NCBI GenBank assembly: GCA_937901285.1
Contig: CALCHI010000039.1
Coordinates: 1 to 42,957 of the forward strand
From: UBA8437 sp003445035
GTDB lineage: Bacteria > Planctomycetota > Planctomycetia > Planctomycetales > Planctomycetaceae
DNA: 42,957 bases
Reading direction: 5' to 3'
In this document: piece after piece, positions 1 to 8,684 of the stretch
Layout of the letters: each line of letters opens with the position of its first letter
How positions within the stretch are numbered: the first letter of the stretch is position 1
The notes under the pieces: model-generated
The model's database searches: none
What the model saw: the letters and a program-made list of their open reading frames with translations, nothing else
What the model was told of the DNA's origin: nothing
Program-made: the position numbers and the translations under genes

Positions 1-105
1 GCAGCGGCCAAGGCAGCAGCGGCCAAGGCGGCAGCGGCCAAGGCGGCAGCGGCCAAGGCGGCAGCAGCCAAGGTGGCAGCAGCCAAGGCGGCAGCGGCCA
101 AGGAA
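1..105 (+). repeat. 15-bp tandem repeat, seven copies, encoding AAAAK
   Basis: Seven head-to-tail copies of a 15-base unit (consensus GCAGCGGCCAAGGCG) fill bases 1-105 and keep the reading frame. Copies 2-4 are identical. Copies 5 and 6 carry a GCA for GCG change, copy 5 has GTG in its last codon, and copy 7 ends in GAA. The array probably extends upstream of the window. Near identity at the DNA level points to recent expansion by slippage or recombination. Confidence 0.9.
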
Positions 106-249
106 ACGGCATTGAAGGCGGCGAAGGCGACGGCCGACGAAAAGAACCCGCCCGGTAAACGGTCCTCCAAGATTCTCAAGTCCGTCACCAAACCTCTGTC
201 CGGAGTCGCCAAAGCCCTCGGCAAGGTCCTCGGGGGACTCTTCGACTGA
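1..249 (+). CDS. Ala/Lys-repeat protein, C-terminal part (5' end outside window)
   Basis: An open frame runs from the first base to TGA at 247-249, giving the last 82 residues of a protein whose start lies upstream. The first 35 residues are seven near-perfect AAAAK-type pentapeptides. A short mixed segment (ETALKAAKATADEKNPPGK) follows, then a Lys/Leu/Gly tail ending in GKVLGGLFD. Such Ala/Lys repeats form long positively charged helices and resemble the tails of bacterial histone H1-like or HU-like DNA-binding proteins and some ribosome or polymer-binding proteins. The N-terminal domain is missing, so the function cannot be assigned. Codon use in the tail is ordinary for the window, which argues that this is a real gene end and not a chance frame through a repeat. 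Confidence 0.7.
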   Translation, partial: AAAKAAAAKAAAAKAAAAKAAAAKVAAAKAAAAKETALKAAKATADEKNPPGKRSSKILKSVTKPLSGVAKALGKVLGGLFD

Positions 250-285
250 TTTCCACTCTCCCTTCGCTGCACAACCGGCAATCTC

Positions 286-291
286 TATAAT
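286..291 (+). promoter_or_regulatory. possible -10 element upstream of aspS
   Basis: A perfect TATAAT lies in the 101-base gap between the Ala/Lys-repeat gene and aspS, 60 bases before the aspS ATG. It stands out in a GC-rich background. The -35 region at the expected spacing (around 263-268, TTCGCT) matches the sigma-70 consensus poorly, so the call rests on the -10 box and its position. Confidence 0.4.
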
Positions 292-350
292 CGGCCGCGT
301 CGCGCCCGCAACGACGGGTGTTCCTCCCTCCAATACCCCATCGCACTCCC

Positions 351-2129
351 ATGCTGCGTTCCCACACCTGCGGCGAACTTCGATCCGACGACATCGGGCA
401 GTCCGTAACACTCGGCGGATGGGTCCAGAATTACCGTGACCATCGCGGATTGGTCTTCATCGATCTCCGTGACCGTTACGGCATCACCCAGATCGTCTTC
501 AATCTCTCGCACGACGAGCAGATGCAGGAGGTGGCCCGGGCCCTGCGAAGCGAGGACGTGATCCAGGTCGAAGGCGAGGTGATCAGCCGCTCGGAGAACG
601 TCAATCCGAAGCTGGCCACCGGGGAGATCGAGATCAAGTCGACAGGTCTGGTTGTCTTCAGCAAGAGCAAGACACCGCCATTCGAACCGACCACGGCCGA
701 GTTGCCCAACGAGGAACTGCGGCTGAAGTACCGTTTTCTCGATCTTCGCCGGGAGGAGCTCCAGAAGAACCTCGTGCTGCGGCACCAGATGACCAAGGCG
801 ACCCGCGACTACTTCGACCAGAACGATTTTCTCGAGATCGAGACCCCGATGCTGGGCCGCAGCACGCCCGAGGGGGCTCGCGACTACCTGGTGCCCAGCC
901 GCGTGCACCCTGGGAGCTTCTACGCCCTGCCACAGAGTCCTCAGATCTACAAGCAGATCCTGATGATCGCCGGCTACGACCGCTACGTGCAAATGGCCCG
1001 CTGTTTCCGAGACGAGGATCTGCGAGCCGACCGGCAGCCCGAGTTCACCCAGGTTGACGTCGAGATGGCCTTCGTCGAGCGCGACGACATCCTCGAGATC
1101 ATCGATGGGCTGATGGCTCACCTGGTCAAGGAAATCCGCGGAGAAGAACTGCCCCTGCCCCTGCCCCGGTTTACCCACGCCGACGTCATGGAGCGCTACG
1201 GCACGGACAAGCCCGATCTGCGGTTCGGGATGGAACTGGTCGACATCGGCGAAATCGCCGGTGCCTGTGGATTTGGCGTGTTCAAAAACACGATCGAATC
1301 CGGTGGCCGGGTTCGGGGACTCAACGCCCGCGGTGCCGCCGAGACCTACAGTCGCAAGATGATCGACGAATTGACCGACTATGTCGGCGAGCACGGCGCC
1401 AAGGGCCTGGCATTCTTCCGTGTCGCCGATGGATCACTCGACTCTCCCGTCGCCAAGTTTCTCGAAGACGAGCACCACCAGGCGATCATCGAAAGCCTGT
1501 CAGCCGAACCGGGCGACCTGCTGTTCTTCGTCGCCGATTCCGATTCGGTCACGTCGTCGGCGCTGTCCGCGCTGCGGAGCCGACTCGGTCTCGAACTGGA
1601 ACTCTACGACCCCCGCGAACTGAAGATCGCCTGGGTGGTCGATTTCCCCTTACTGGGCTGGAACGAGACTGAGCAGCGTTGGGATGCCGAACACCACCCG
1701 TTCTGCTTCCCAGTCGAGGAGGATCTCGAGTCCTTGACCAGCGATCCGGGTGCCGTGCGAGCCCAGTCCTACGACCTGATCTGTAACGGCTACGAGGCGG
1801 GCAGTGGCAGCATCCGGATCCATGACCCCGTCGTCCAGCAGCAGGTCTTTGATCTCCTGGGAATCAATTCGGAGGAGGCCGAGATGCGTTTCGGCTTCCT
1901 GCTCGAAGCTCTCCGCTACGGTGCCCCGCCCCACGGGGGGATCGCCCTGGGACTGGATCGTTGGGTGATGATGTTTGCCGGCCACGACAACATCCGCGAC
2001 GTGATCGCGTTCCCCAAGACGCAGAGGGCTGCCGACTTGCTCAGCGGTGCTCCGTCACCCGTCGACGACCGCCAGCTCCGCGAATTGTCGATTCAAACCG
2101 ACCTGCCCGATCCCACCGCGTCATCCTGA
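351..2129 (+). CDS. aspS: aspartyl-tRNA synthetase
   Basis: Class IIb aminoacyl-tRNA synthetase that charges tRNA-Asp (and perhaps tRNA-Asn) in the cytoplasm. The 592-residue product is the usual length for the bacterial type. The order is an N-terminal OB-fold anticodon-binding domain (about 1-105, starting MLRSHTCGEL), the class II core with motif 1 (FLEIETPMLGRSTPEGARDY), motif 2 (FRDEDLRADRQPEFTQ, about 218-233), the bacteria-specific GAD insertion (about 283-430) and motif 3 (GIALGLDRWVMM, about 530), followed by IAFPKTQ. An in-frame GTG at 318 would add 11 residues without similarity to the family, so ATG 351 is preferred. A cysteine desulfurase gene follows after 31 bases. It is not visible here whether the enzyme is discriminating or also charges tRNA-Asn. 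Confidence 0.97.
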   Translation: MLRSHTCGELRSDDIGQSVTLGGWVQNYRDHRGLVFIDLRDRYGITQIVFNLSHDEQMQEVARALRSEDVIQVEGEVISRSENVNPKLATGEIEIKSTGLVVFSKSKTPPFEPTTAELPNEELRLKYRFLDLRREELQKNLVLRHQMTKATRDYFDQNDFLEIETPMLGRSTPEGARDYLVPSRVHPGSFYALPQSPQIYKQILMIAGYDRYVQMARCFRDEDLRADRQPEFTQVDVEMAFVERDDILEIIDGLMAHLVKEIRGEELPLPLPRFTHADVMERYGTDKPDLRFGMELVDIGEIAGACGFGVFKNTIESGGRVRGLNARGAAETYSRKMIDELTDYVGEHGAKGLAFFRVADGSLDSPVAKFLEDEHHQAIIESLSAEPGDLLFFVADSDSVTSSALSALRSRLGLELELYDPRELKIAWVVDFPLLGWNETEQRWDAEHHPFCFPVEEDLESLTSDPGAVRAQSYDLICNGYEAGSGSIRIHDPVVQQQVFDLLGINSEEAEMRFGFLLEALRYGAPPHGGIALGLDRWVMMFAGHDNIRDVIAFPKTQRAADLLSGAPSPVDDRQLRELSIQTDLPDPTASS

Positions 2130-2160
2130 CGCGACCCGGGCTGAGGACCGGTCAAGCGGG

Positions 2161-3357
2161 ATGGGACCAACCATGCCGGCCGAACCAACCGCTCGCTATC
2201 TCGACAACCACGCCACCACCCGCACCGACCCGCGGGTGGTCGAGTCGATGCTGCCGTTTTTCAGCGAACGCTTCGGCAACGCCGCCAGCACCGGTCATGC
2301 CTTCGGCGACGACGCCGCCGCCGCGGTCGAAACAGCCCGTGCCGAGGTCGCCGAACTTCTCGGGGCCGAGCCCGTCGAGGTGATCTTCACCAGTGGAGCA
2401 ACCGAGGCGAACAACCTGGCCCTCAAGGGCGTGCTCGGCACATCCCCAGCCAACGCCCACCTGGTCGTTTCGACCGTCGAACATCCCTCGATCCTCGACC
2501 CGGCTGCACGACTCGAACGCGACGGCTGCCGACTGACACGGATCCCCTGCGACGCCGACGGCCGGATCGACCCCGAGGCTGTCGCCTCCGCCCTCACACC
2601 CGACACCGTGCTGGTCAGCGTGATGTGGGCCAACAACGAGGTGGGGACCATCAATCCGGTCGTCGACTGCGCCCAGGTGTGCCACGACCGTGGAGTGATC
2701 TTCCACACCGACGCGGTGCAGGCAGCCGGCCGAGTTCCGGTCAACTGCCGCAACCTGTCCGTGGATCTGCTCTCGGTGTCGGCCCACAAGATCTACGGAC
2801 CCAAGGGCATCGGGGCACTCGTCGTCCGTCGTGGCACGAGACGAATCCGCCTGGCCCCTCAGATCGAGGGCGGAGGCCACGAGGCGCATCTTCGCAGCGG
2901 CACGCTGCCGGTCCCGCTGGTGATCGGATTCGGCACCGCCTGTCGGCTCGCCCGGGAAGCACTCGAATCCGAATCGATCCGGTTGTCTGGACTGGCCGAG
3001 AGCCTGGCCGAGGGAATTCGGTCGCGGCTGCCGGGCGTGCGGATCAACGGTCACGCGACCGATCGTCTGCCCGGCAACGTGCACCTGGGTTTCGAGGGTG
3101 TCGATGGAGACGCGTTGCTGGCGGGGTTGCGTCGGATTGCCGTCAGCAGCGGATCGGCGTGCACCACGGCCAATCCCGAACCGAGTCACGTGCTGGCGGC
3201 GATGGGCGTACCCGAATCTCTCAGCCGTGCGAGTCTCCGGTTCGGACTTGGTCGGTTCAATACCCAGGAGGACATCGTGGTGGCGGTCGACGAGGTGGTC
3301 ACCACGGTCGAGCGATTGCGGGGTGTCGACAGTTCACCCCGTCCCACCGTCCGTTGA
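2161..3357 (+). CDS. cysteine desulfurase (NifS/IscS class)
   Basis: PLP-dependent class V aminotransferase-fold enzyme that removes sulfur from cysteine and carries it as a persulfide for Fe-S clusters, tRNA thiolation or cofactors. In the 398-residue product the PLP-stacking His is in STVEHPS (H108), the Schiff-base Lys in SVSAHKIYGPKG (K210), and the persulfide Cys in SSGSACTTAN (C334), the short-loop class I arrangement. SGATEANNLA near residue 80 is also diagnostic. ATG 2161 and ATG 2173 are both possible starts; the family similarity begins at ARYLDNHATT, just after either. No IscU, SufE or Rrf2-type partner is adjacent. It lies 31 bases after aspS and 33 before the amidase, so co-transcription is plausible. 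It may supply sulfur to the MoaD-like carrier elsewhere in the window, but that is inference. Confidence 0.92.
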   Translation: MGPTMPAEPTARYLDNHATTRTDPRVVESMLPFFSERFGNAASTGHAFGDDAAAAVETARAEVAELLGAEPVEVIFTSGATEANNLALKGVLGTSPANAHLVVSTVEHPSILDPAARLERDGCRLTRIPCDADGRIDPEAVASALTPDTVLVSVMWANNEVGTINPVVDCAQVCHDRGVIFHTDAVQAAGRVPVNCRNLSVDLLSVSAHKIYGPKGIGALVVRRGTRRIRLAPQIEGGGHEAHLRSGTLPVPLVIGFGTACRLAREALESESIRLSGLAESLAEGIRSRLPGVRINGHATDRLPGNVHLGFEGVDGDALLAGLRRIAVSSGSACTTANPEPSHVLAAMGVPESLSRASLRFGLGRFNTQEDIVVAVDEVVTTVERLRGVDSSPRPTVR

Positions 3358-3390
3358 CACGTCGACGGAGGCGACACTACAGTCCCGCCG

Positions 3391-4077
3391 ATGGTGTGTC
3401 TGAACCCAAACGACCGCCCGGAGCCCTTCGTGTCGACGACGATCCCGCGAAGCCCGTTTTCCCGGCGGCCCGCCTGGTCCATCGCTGTCATCGGGCTGCC
3501 CCTGGCGATCCTGATCGGCGGATGCCTGGGCTCACCTCGAGTCACGCCCGATTCTATCAAGCGACCGGCCCGCACCGCCGTCGCGGATTTCCCAGCCTCC
3601 TGGCAGCCGGCCAAGCCACTCCGTAAGTGGAAATCAATCGTGTTGCACCACACGGCGACCGAGGCCGGCAGCGTGAAGTCGATTCACGCCGAACATCGCA
3701 AGCGAATCACCAACGGCAAGCCGTGGTTGGGAATCGGTTACCACTTCGTGATCGGGAACGGCAAGGGGATGGCCGACGGTGCCGTCGAGGCGACATTCCG
3801 CTGGCGTGACCAGTTGCACGGGGCCCATGCCGGGAAACAGGCCGAGAACCAGCATGGCATCGGCATCGCCCTGATCGGTCACTTCGACAAACAGCCGCCC
3901 AGCCCCGCACAACTCGCTTCGCTCCGACGCCTGATCTCTCATCTCAAAACCGCGCACGCGATTCCAGCCAGCGGACTGATCGGTCACGGCGAGATCAAGA
4001 AGACAGCCTGCCCCGGGAAGCTGTTCCCGCTGGCAAAGCTGAAGAAGGAATTCGCAGGCGGAAAAGTCGTGCCCTGA
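3391..4077 (+). CDS. N-acetylmuramoyl-L-alanine amidase, PGRP/amidase_2 type, probable lipoprotein
   Basis: Zinc amidase of the T7 lysozyme/PGRP fold, expected to cut the bond between MurNAc and L-Ala in peptidoglycan. Residues about 28-45 form a hydrophobic segment ending LLIGGC-like (AILIGGC, C45), a credible lipobox. The catalytic domain spans about 78-220: zinc ligands are in VLHHTATE (H86 or H87), LIGHGE (H199) and TACPGK (C207). The Tyr of GIGYHFVIGNG (Y117) and Thr205, two residues before the zinc Cys, match the catalytic Tyr and Thr of active PGRPs. GTG 3430 is an alternative start that shortens the N-terminus before the lipobox. The presence of an intact amidase supports peptidoglycan in this planctomycete lineage. 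It converges on the next gene 28 bases downstream. Confidence 0.85.
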   Translation: MVCLNPNDRPEPFVSTTIPRSPFSRRPAWSIAVIGLPLAILIGGCLGSPRVTPDSIKRPARTAVADFPASWQPAKPLRKWKSIVLHHTATEAGSVKSIHAEHRKRITNGKPWLGIGYHFVIGNGKGMADGAVEATFRWRDQLHGAHAGKQAENQHGIGIALIGHFDKQPPSPAQLASLRRLISHLKTAHAIPASGLIGHGEIKKTACPGKLFPLAKLKKEFAGGKVVP

Positions 4078-4105
4078 ACAGGTTCGCTCTCGGGCCAGCC
4101 CCAGG

Positions 4106-6526
4106 CTATTTGGCCTTTTGCTTCCCGGGCTTCGCCTTCGCCGGGTCACCGGCATCCTGCGGGTAGACCAGGACACGGTCGTGGACCAGCAGCACCAGAT
4201 CGAGCCGGTCGTCGCCGGTCACGTCGGCGATCAGCACCTCCCGCGGCTCACTGCCGGCGCCACCCCCGGCCGCACCGCGAAACGATTTCTGCTCGAACAC
4301 GCGAAAGTCCAGTGCGTGGCGAAGTCCCCGAGCCGGAGAGTGGTCCAGCAGGCTGATGCGATGGGACCGCTTGTCGATCGCTGCCACATCGACACGTCCG
4401 TCACCGTTGAGATCTCCACTGACGGTCGTCGAGAAAACCGCCTGTTTCCGTCGCGGTTCGAACGACGCGAGTTCCTTGAGCCGCGGTCCCGTGCGGCCGT
4501 TGTAGAGAACCGCGAACTTGCCGTTCCCCACCAGCAGCAGGTCCTCTCGCTTGTCGCCGTCGAGATCGGCAATCCGGTTGGTCCGGTAAGCCAGGGTCCC
4601 CAGTTCGACCTCGCGCCACGGCCGGAACAACTTGCCCTCTCCCTCCCGCCTCATCATTCTCAGCTGGCGAACACCGGTATCGACCAGCACGATCTCCTTG
4701 CCCGGTGTCTCATCCAGATCGAGTGCCGCAACACCGGCGATCTTGGCGTTCGATTCGGTCACGTTGTACTGGTCGATCACCTGCCAGCCACCCGACGGTG
4801 TCAGCGCGAGGTTGCGGGCAAATTTCTGCTGCGCCACCAGGATCGACTGTTTCTCGAGTCGGCCGACGAACAACTGGCCCGGGTCGATGCCTCCCAACTG
4901 GATTCCGCCACTGCCGGACACCGCTTTCATTCCTCCGTCGGCCTGCCCGATCATCAGCACCGGTGGTTGTTCGAGATCCTGGAAAACCAGCAGGTCGGGC
5001 CGCCCGTCCAGGTTGGCATCGACGGTGACCAGGTACTGGGGAGTGCCCTTGACCGGCACCGGCACCTGCGCCAGTTTTCCGAAGGAGCGGGCGGAGAATT
5101 GACCGTTCTTTCCCTTCGCCAGGGCCCCCAACACGTAACCTCTACCCCCGGCCGGCTTGGCGACGTAGACGATTTCCGGTCCCGGCTTGCCGTCCAGGTT
5201 GACCAGTTCACAGGCCACTGGTGACCCCATCACGGTCAACGGTTTTGGGAACCCGAGGCGACCCTTGGCCATTTGGCTGATCCCCAGGGTCTTCTCCTTC
5301 ACGCTGACGACGACGACCTCATTTCCCGCGGCCCCGTCAACGTTGCCGATCTTCACATGCCGGGTGTCCTCGAGTCCCGGAAAGGCGGTTCCCAGGTCGA
5401 GTCCGCCGGTGGGACGCTGGCGAAAGACGATCACCCGCGCTCCAGCGGGGTCTGTCACCAGCACGTCGGTGCGGCCGTCACCATCGACGTCACCGGTTGC
5501 CACATCACGGAGTTGCTCAGTACGAGCCGCACCCTGGCGACCGAACCCGTACTGGATCAGTCGCTGTTTCGGCTTCGGTCCATCACCGTCGCCAGCCGGA
5601 CCGTGGATCTTCAGCAGCTTGACCCGGTTGGTCGACGATTCCACCACCACCAGTTCACGACCGCGACGACCATCGATGTCCTGCAACTGGACATCTCGGT
5701 GAGCGGGCAGTTCGAAACGGACTTCCGGTCCCAAGCGACCCGTCTTGTCCTGCAGCCGTGCGCAAAATGACCGCTTCTGGGACTCGACGGTCGCGTAACA
5801 CAGGTCATCACGTCCATCGCCATCCAGGTCACCGACAATGGCCAGGCCGAGCTGTGCCGAGGTGTTCATCAACAACCGGGGTGTGCCCAGCTTGCCGTCC
5901 TTCGACTGGTAGTAGATGAAGGTCTCGAACTTGCCCAGTACCACGAGGTCGGGACGACCGTTGCCATCCATGTCACCGGTCACCAGGCTGCCACGAATCG
6001 GGTTGATGTCCGGAATACGGAACTCGAGCTTCTCGGACCATTCCCCCTCCTTCGGCTGAAACCTGACCACCAGGTAATTGGGTGTGCCGAGGTACGCCAG
6101 GTCCGAACGGCCATCACCGTTGAAATCGCCGGCCACCAGGGCCGCGACTTGTCGGTCAACGGGGATCTTGCGGTGCTCGAAACGCCAGTCGTTCTTGACC
6201 TGGTTGGTGTCCTCGTCGAAATCCGCGGCGGCGGCGGCCGGCTTCTGCTTCCGCTGGCGAAGATAGTCGATGCGGCTGTGGCTGTTGTCAGCCACGACCA
6301 GATCGACCAGTCCATCGCGATCGAGGTCACGAGCCAGCAAATTGCTCGACCGTCGCTCCAGCTTGAAGATCTCGACCGGAAGAAACCCGAAGTACTGGCC
6401 CAGGGGGGAAGGCCCGCGGGGTTCCTGTGCCCTGGTCGGCTCAGCCAACAAGGCCAACAAGGCCAACAACGACAGCAGAAACGCGGTCAACAACTTGGTG
6501 GTGTTCATCGTTTTAGCGTCCGTCAT
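4106..6526 (-). CDS. secreted FG-GAP/VCBS repeat protein
   Basis: An 806-residue exported protein built almost wholly of FG-GAP/VCBS-type repeats, which fold as integrin-like beta-propeller blades with calcium-binding D-x-D/N-x-D-G loops. At least a dozen are visible, for example DLDRDGLVDLVVADN, DFNGDGRSDLAYLG, DMDGNGRPDLVVLG, DVDGDGRTDVLVTD, DLDGDKREDLLLVGN and DLNGDGRVDVAAID, enough for two propellers. The N-terminus has a signal peptide (LLTAFLLSLLALLALLAEPTRA). ATG 6526 has GGAG about ten bases upstream and overlaps the sppA stop by 14 bases; ATG 6508, just after that stop, is the alternative and leaves the signal peptide intact. The C-terminus is Lys-rich. Position downstream of sppA suggests shared transcription. 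The ligand or adhesion partner is unknown. Confidence 0.88.
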   Translation of the reverse strand: MTDAKTMNTTKLLTAFLLSLLALLALLAEPTRAQEPRGPSPLGQYFGFLPVEIFKLERRSSNLLARDLDRDGLVDLVVADNSHSRIDYLRQRKQKPAAAAADFDEDTNQVKNDWRFEHRKIPVDRQVAALVAGDFNGDGRSDLAYLGTPNYLVVRFQPKEGEWSEKLEFRIPDINPIRGSLVTGDMDGNGRPDLVVLGKFETFIYYQSKDGKLGTPRLLMNTSAQLGLAIVGDLDGDGRDDLCYATVESQKRSFCARLQDKTGRLGPEVRFELPAHRDVQLQDIDGRRGRELVVVESSTNRVKLLKIHGPAGDGDGPKPKQRLIQYGFGRQGAARTEQLRDVATGDVDGDGRTDVLVTDPAGARVIVFRQRPTGGLDLGTAFPGLEDTRHVKIGNVDGAAGNEVVVVSVKEKTLGISQMAKGRLGFPKPLTVMGSPVACELVNLDGKPGPEIVYVAKPAGGRGYVLGALAKGKNGQFSARSFGKLAQVPVPVKGTPQYLVTVDANLDGRPDLLVFQDLEQPPVLMIGQADGGMKAVSGSGGIQLGGIDPGQLFVGRLEKQSILVAQQKFARNLALTPSGGWQVIDQYNVTESNAKIAGVAALDLDETPGKEIVLVDTGVRQLRMMRREGEGKLFRPWREVELGTLAYRTNRIADLDGDKREDLLLVGNGKFAVLYNGRTGPRLKELASFEPRRKQAVFSTTVSGDLNGDGRVDVAAIDKRSHRISLLDHSPARGLRHALDFRVFEQKSFRGAAGGGAGSEPREVLIADVTGDDRLDLVLLVHDRVLVYPQDAGDPAKAKPGKQKAK

Positions 6527-8384
6527 CTATTCGAATCTCCGGTGCCAGCAAAAACACGCGTTCGTGTTGCAGGCGTTCCAAGTGCCCGACGATCCGGCGG
6601 ATCGCCTCGGCACGCCGTGGCTCCAATGTTCCCAGCAATGGAACAACCCGGTCAAGCAACCGGACTCCCTCCCGCCGCCCCCGTCTCTCTCCGGCCCAGG
6701 GCCGGATGCGGTCGGATCGGCGTGTTCCTATCAACGAGTCGAACAGTCCCTGAGATTCGGGATACTCGCGAATCGTGTAGGTCCTGATCCCGGCCCGTTT
6801 CGCCGCAGCGGCAATCGCATCGACCTGGCCACCCATCCGGTCAACCAGGCCCAGTTCCAGCGCTTGCCGCCCGGTGAAAACCCGCCCGCCGGCGATCTGT
6901 TCGATCGGCTTCTTCAGTTTCTTGCCACGGCCATCGACCACGTGTCGCTTGAACGTGTCGTAGATCTCGTCCATCTGTTCCTGCACCCGGTCCCGCTGGT
7001 CGTCGGTGAAGACCCGGGCCGTTCCATTCAGCGTGGCGTTGGCACCGCGGCTGCGGGAGGCCCACTTGATTCCCAGCTTGTCCCACAACCCGGTGGTGGC
7101 GAACTTCCCGCCGACGACGCCGATCGACCCGGTGATCGTCGTCGGCTCGGCGAGAATCTCGTCGGCGTAACTTGCGACGTAGTACCCGCCACTGGCAGCG
7201 ACATTGCCCATCGAAACGATCACCGGCTTGTTGGCCTGGACCTTTCGGATCGCGTCCAGGATCACCTCGCTGGCCAGCGCCGAACCACCCGGAGAGTCGA
7301 TTCGCAACACCACCGCCTTGATCGCCTTGTCCCGCTCGACCACCGCGAGCGTCTTTCTCAACGTCTCGCTCGAAGCCGCGGCACCGCCGGTGGGACTGAT
7401 CGGCATCGACCCGCCGACGATGGTCCCTTCCAGGTAGACCATCGCGATCGTGTCACCCCGGTTGACGACCTGCCTGGGCCCCTGCATCAGCTGCGAGTAG
7501 AACTGGATCAGGCCCAGCGGACTCGACAGGTCGACCTGCTGCTGCGGCGGCAGGCCGTAGCGAGTCAGCAGTCGGCTTGTCTTGCCGTGAGCCCGTCTCA
7601 TCCGATCGTAGAATTCACGGCGGTGCTCAACCGCATCAATCAGCCCGGCCGCCCTGGCTCGTCGGGCCGTGTACGGCCCCCGGTCGATCCAGCGATGCAC
7701 CTGCTTCGGTTCGACGTCACGGCCACTGGCGATCAAATCGACGTACGTCCTGTACTGGCTGTCGAGCAGCCGGTCACCCATCGCGGCCGCATTGCGACTG
7801 GGCCCCTCGCGCATGTACATCTCGCCGGCACTCTTGAAATCTCCGCAGGCCAAAAAGTCGGGCTCGACGCCAAGCCAGTCCAGCAACCCGCGTATGTAGG
7901 GCGCTTCGGTGGCCAGCCCGACCAGCGCCACTTCCCCGCCCGGGACGACACTGAGGTGAGAACAGTGAGAGGCCAACACGTAGCCGCCGGTCCCCATTGA
8001 CTCGGCCAACAGGTAGACCGGTTTGCCCGTTCCACGCAGGCGATCAACCGCCGAGACCAGTTCTTCTAGCTGTGCCGAGCCGATCAGCGGGCCGTTGTAC
8101 AGCAGGGCCACGGCAGCGATCTGCTTGTCGCGACCGGCTCGATCCATGCGGCTGACCAGCGACCGCAGGCTCTCGGGAGCCGCCCCCGACAACAACGACG
8201 ACAGGTCACCACCGCCGGGACCCTCCGACACGGCACCGCCCAACCCGAAGACCGCGATCGATGTCGGCACCACCGGCGGCGTGGCCGGTTTGGCCACCGA
8301 TGGCTTTTCGGCAAATACAGGCAAAACCACCCACAGACCGCCCAGGATCACCAGAAACGACCGCAGGACATTTCGCAGCACCAT
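6513..8384 (-). CDS. sppA: signal peptide peptidase SppA, double-domain (67K) type
   Basis: Membrane-associated serine protease (family S49) with a Ser/Lys dyad that degrades cleaved signal peptides and other membrane fragments. The 623-residue product has the tandem arrangement of E. coli SppA. The N-terminal S49 domain carries the catalytic Lys in CGDFKSAGEMYMREGPS (about K184), and the C-terminal domain carries the nucleophile in GNVAASGGYYVAS (about S398). DSPGGSALAS and TGSIGVVGGKF are further family motifs. Residues about 6-26 are a signal or anchor segment. ATG 8384 is preferred over the GTG one codon upstream because AGGAGG lies eight bases before it, one of the best ribosome-binding sites in the window. 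The stop overlaps the downstream FG-GAP gene. Confidence 0.93.
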   Translation of the reverse strand: MVLRNVLRSFLVILGGLWVVLPVFAEKPSVAKPATPPVVPTSIAVFGLGGAVSEGPGGGDLSSLLSGAAPESLRSLVSRMDRAGRDKQIAAVALLYNGPLIGSAQLEELVSAVDRLRGTGKPVYLLAESMGTGGYVLASHCSHLSVVPGGEVALVGLATEAPYIRGLLDWLGVEPDFLACGDFKSAGEMYMREGPSRNAAAMGDRLLDSQYRTYVDLIASGRDVEPKQVHRWIDRGPYTARRARAAGLIDAVEHRREFYDRMRRAHGKTSRLLTRYGLPPQQQVDLSSPLGLIQFYSQLMQGPRQVVNRGDTIAMVYLEGTIVGGSMPISPTGGAAASSETLRKTLAVVERDKAIKAVVLRIDSPGGSALASEVILDAIRKVQANKPVIVSMGNVAASGGYYVASYADEILAEPTTITGSIGVVGGKFATTGLWDKLGIKWASRSRGANATLNGTARVFTDDQRDRVQEQMDEIYDTFKRHVVDGRGKKLKKPIEQIAGGRVFTGRQALELGLVDRMGGQVDAIAAAAKRAGIRTYTIREYPESQGLFDSLIGTRRSDRIRPWAGERRGRREGVRLLDRVVPLLGTLEPRRAEAIRRIVGHLERLQHERVFLLAPEIRIDDGR

Positions 8385-8684
8385 CACCAGGTCCTCCTGT
8401 CAACGGAATCGGCCTCGGCGAACGGGCCAGCCGGGACCGAATGGGTGGTAGATTCGGTGCGACCAGCATAAGCCGACCGATTCGGGTACCGCAAGCAGGG
8501 GAATCTGGGTCGACCGATCCGGTTGCCCCCCGGTTCAGGTCCCCCAGAGGACCCGAAAGCAACTTGCCCACCCCCGGGTGTTGTGGCAGACTTCAAACAG
8601 GCAGAGACTCTCCGGATCGCTGACAGCCCGGTGCGAGATTCGACCCGCCTGACTTGGCTGTGGATCCCTCGAGGACGACAACTC
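8385..8684. other. 300-base divergent intergenic region
   Basis: This gap separates sppA (leftward) from the secreted unknown at 8685 (rightward), so it should hold promoters for both. The only ribosome-binding sites I can place are AGGAGG just upstream of sppA and GAGG at 8671-8674. No convincing -35/-10 pair, hairpin of note or small gene is visible. Confidence 0.5.

Noticed and set aside
1..105. The 15-base repeats as a possible CRISPR array.
   Set aside because: There are no spacers: units are contiguous, in frame, and coding.
285..1394. Open frame on the - strand opposite aspS (369 codons), and similar long antisense frames at 4118-5224, 16516-17529, 30130-31593 and 35240-36670.
   Set aside because: All oppose well-supported genes, lack recognisable domains and start signals, and arise from third-position GC bias.
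6270..8000. Long open frame on the + strand opposite sppA and the FG-GAP gene (576 codons).
   Set aside because: It is antisense to two genes with strong family motifs, has no ribosome-binding site and its product is Arg/Pro/Gln-rich, as expected from GC-rich antisense frames.
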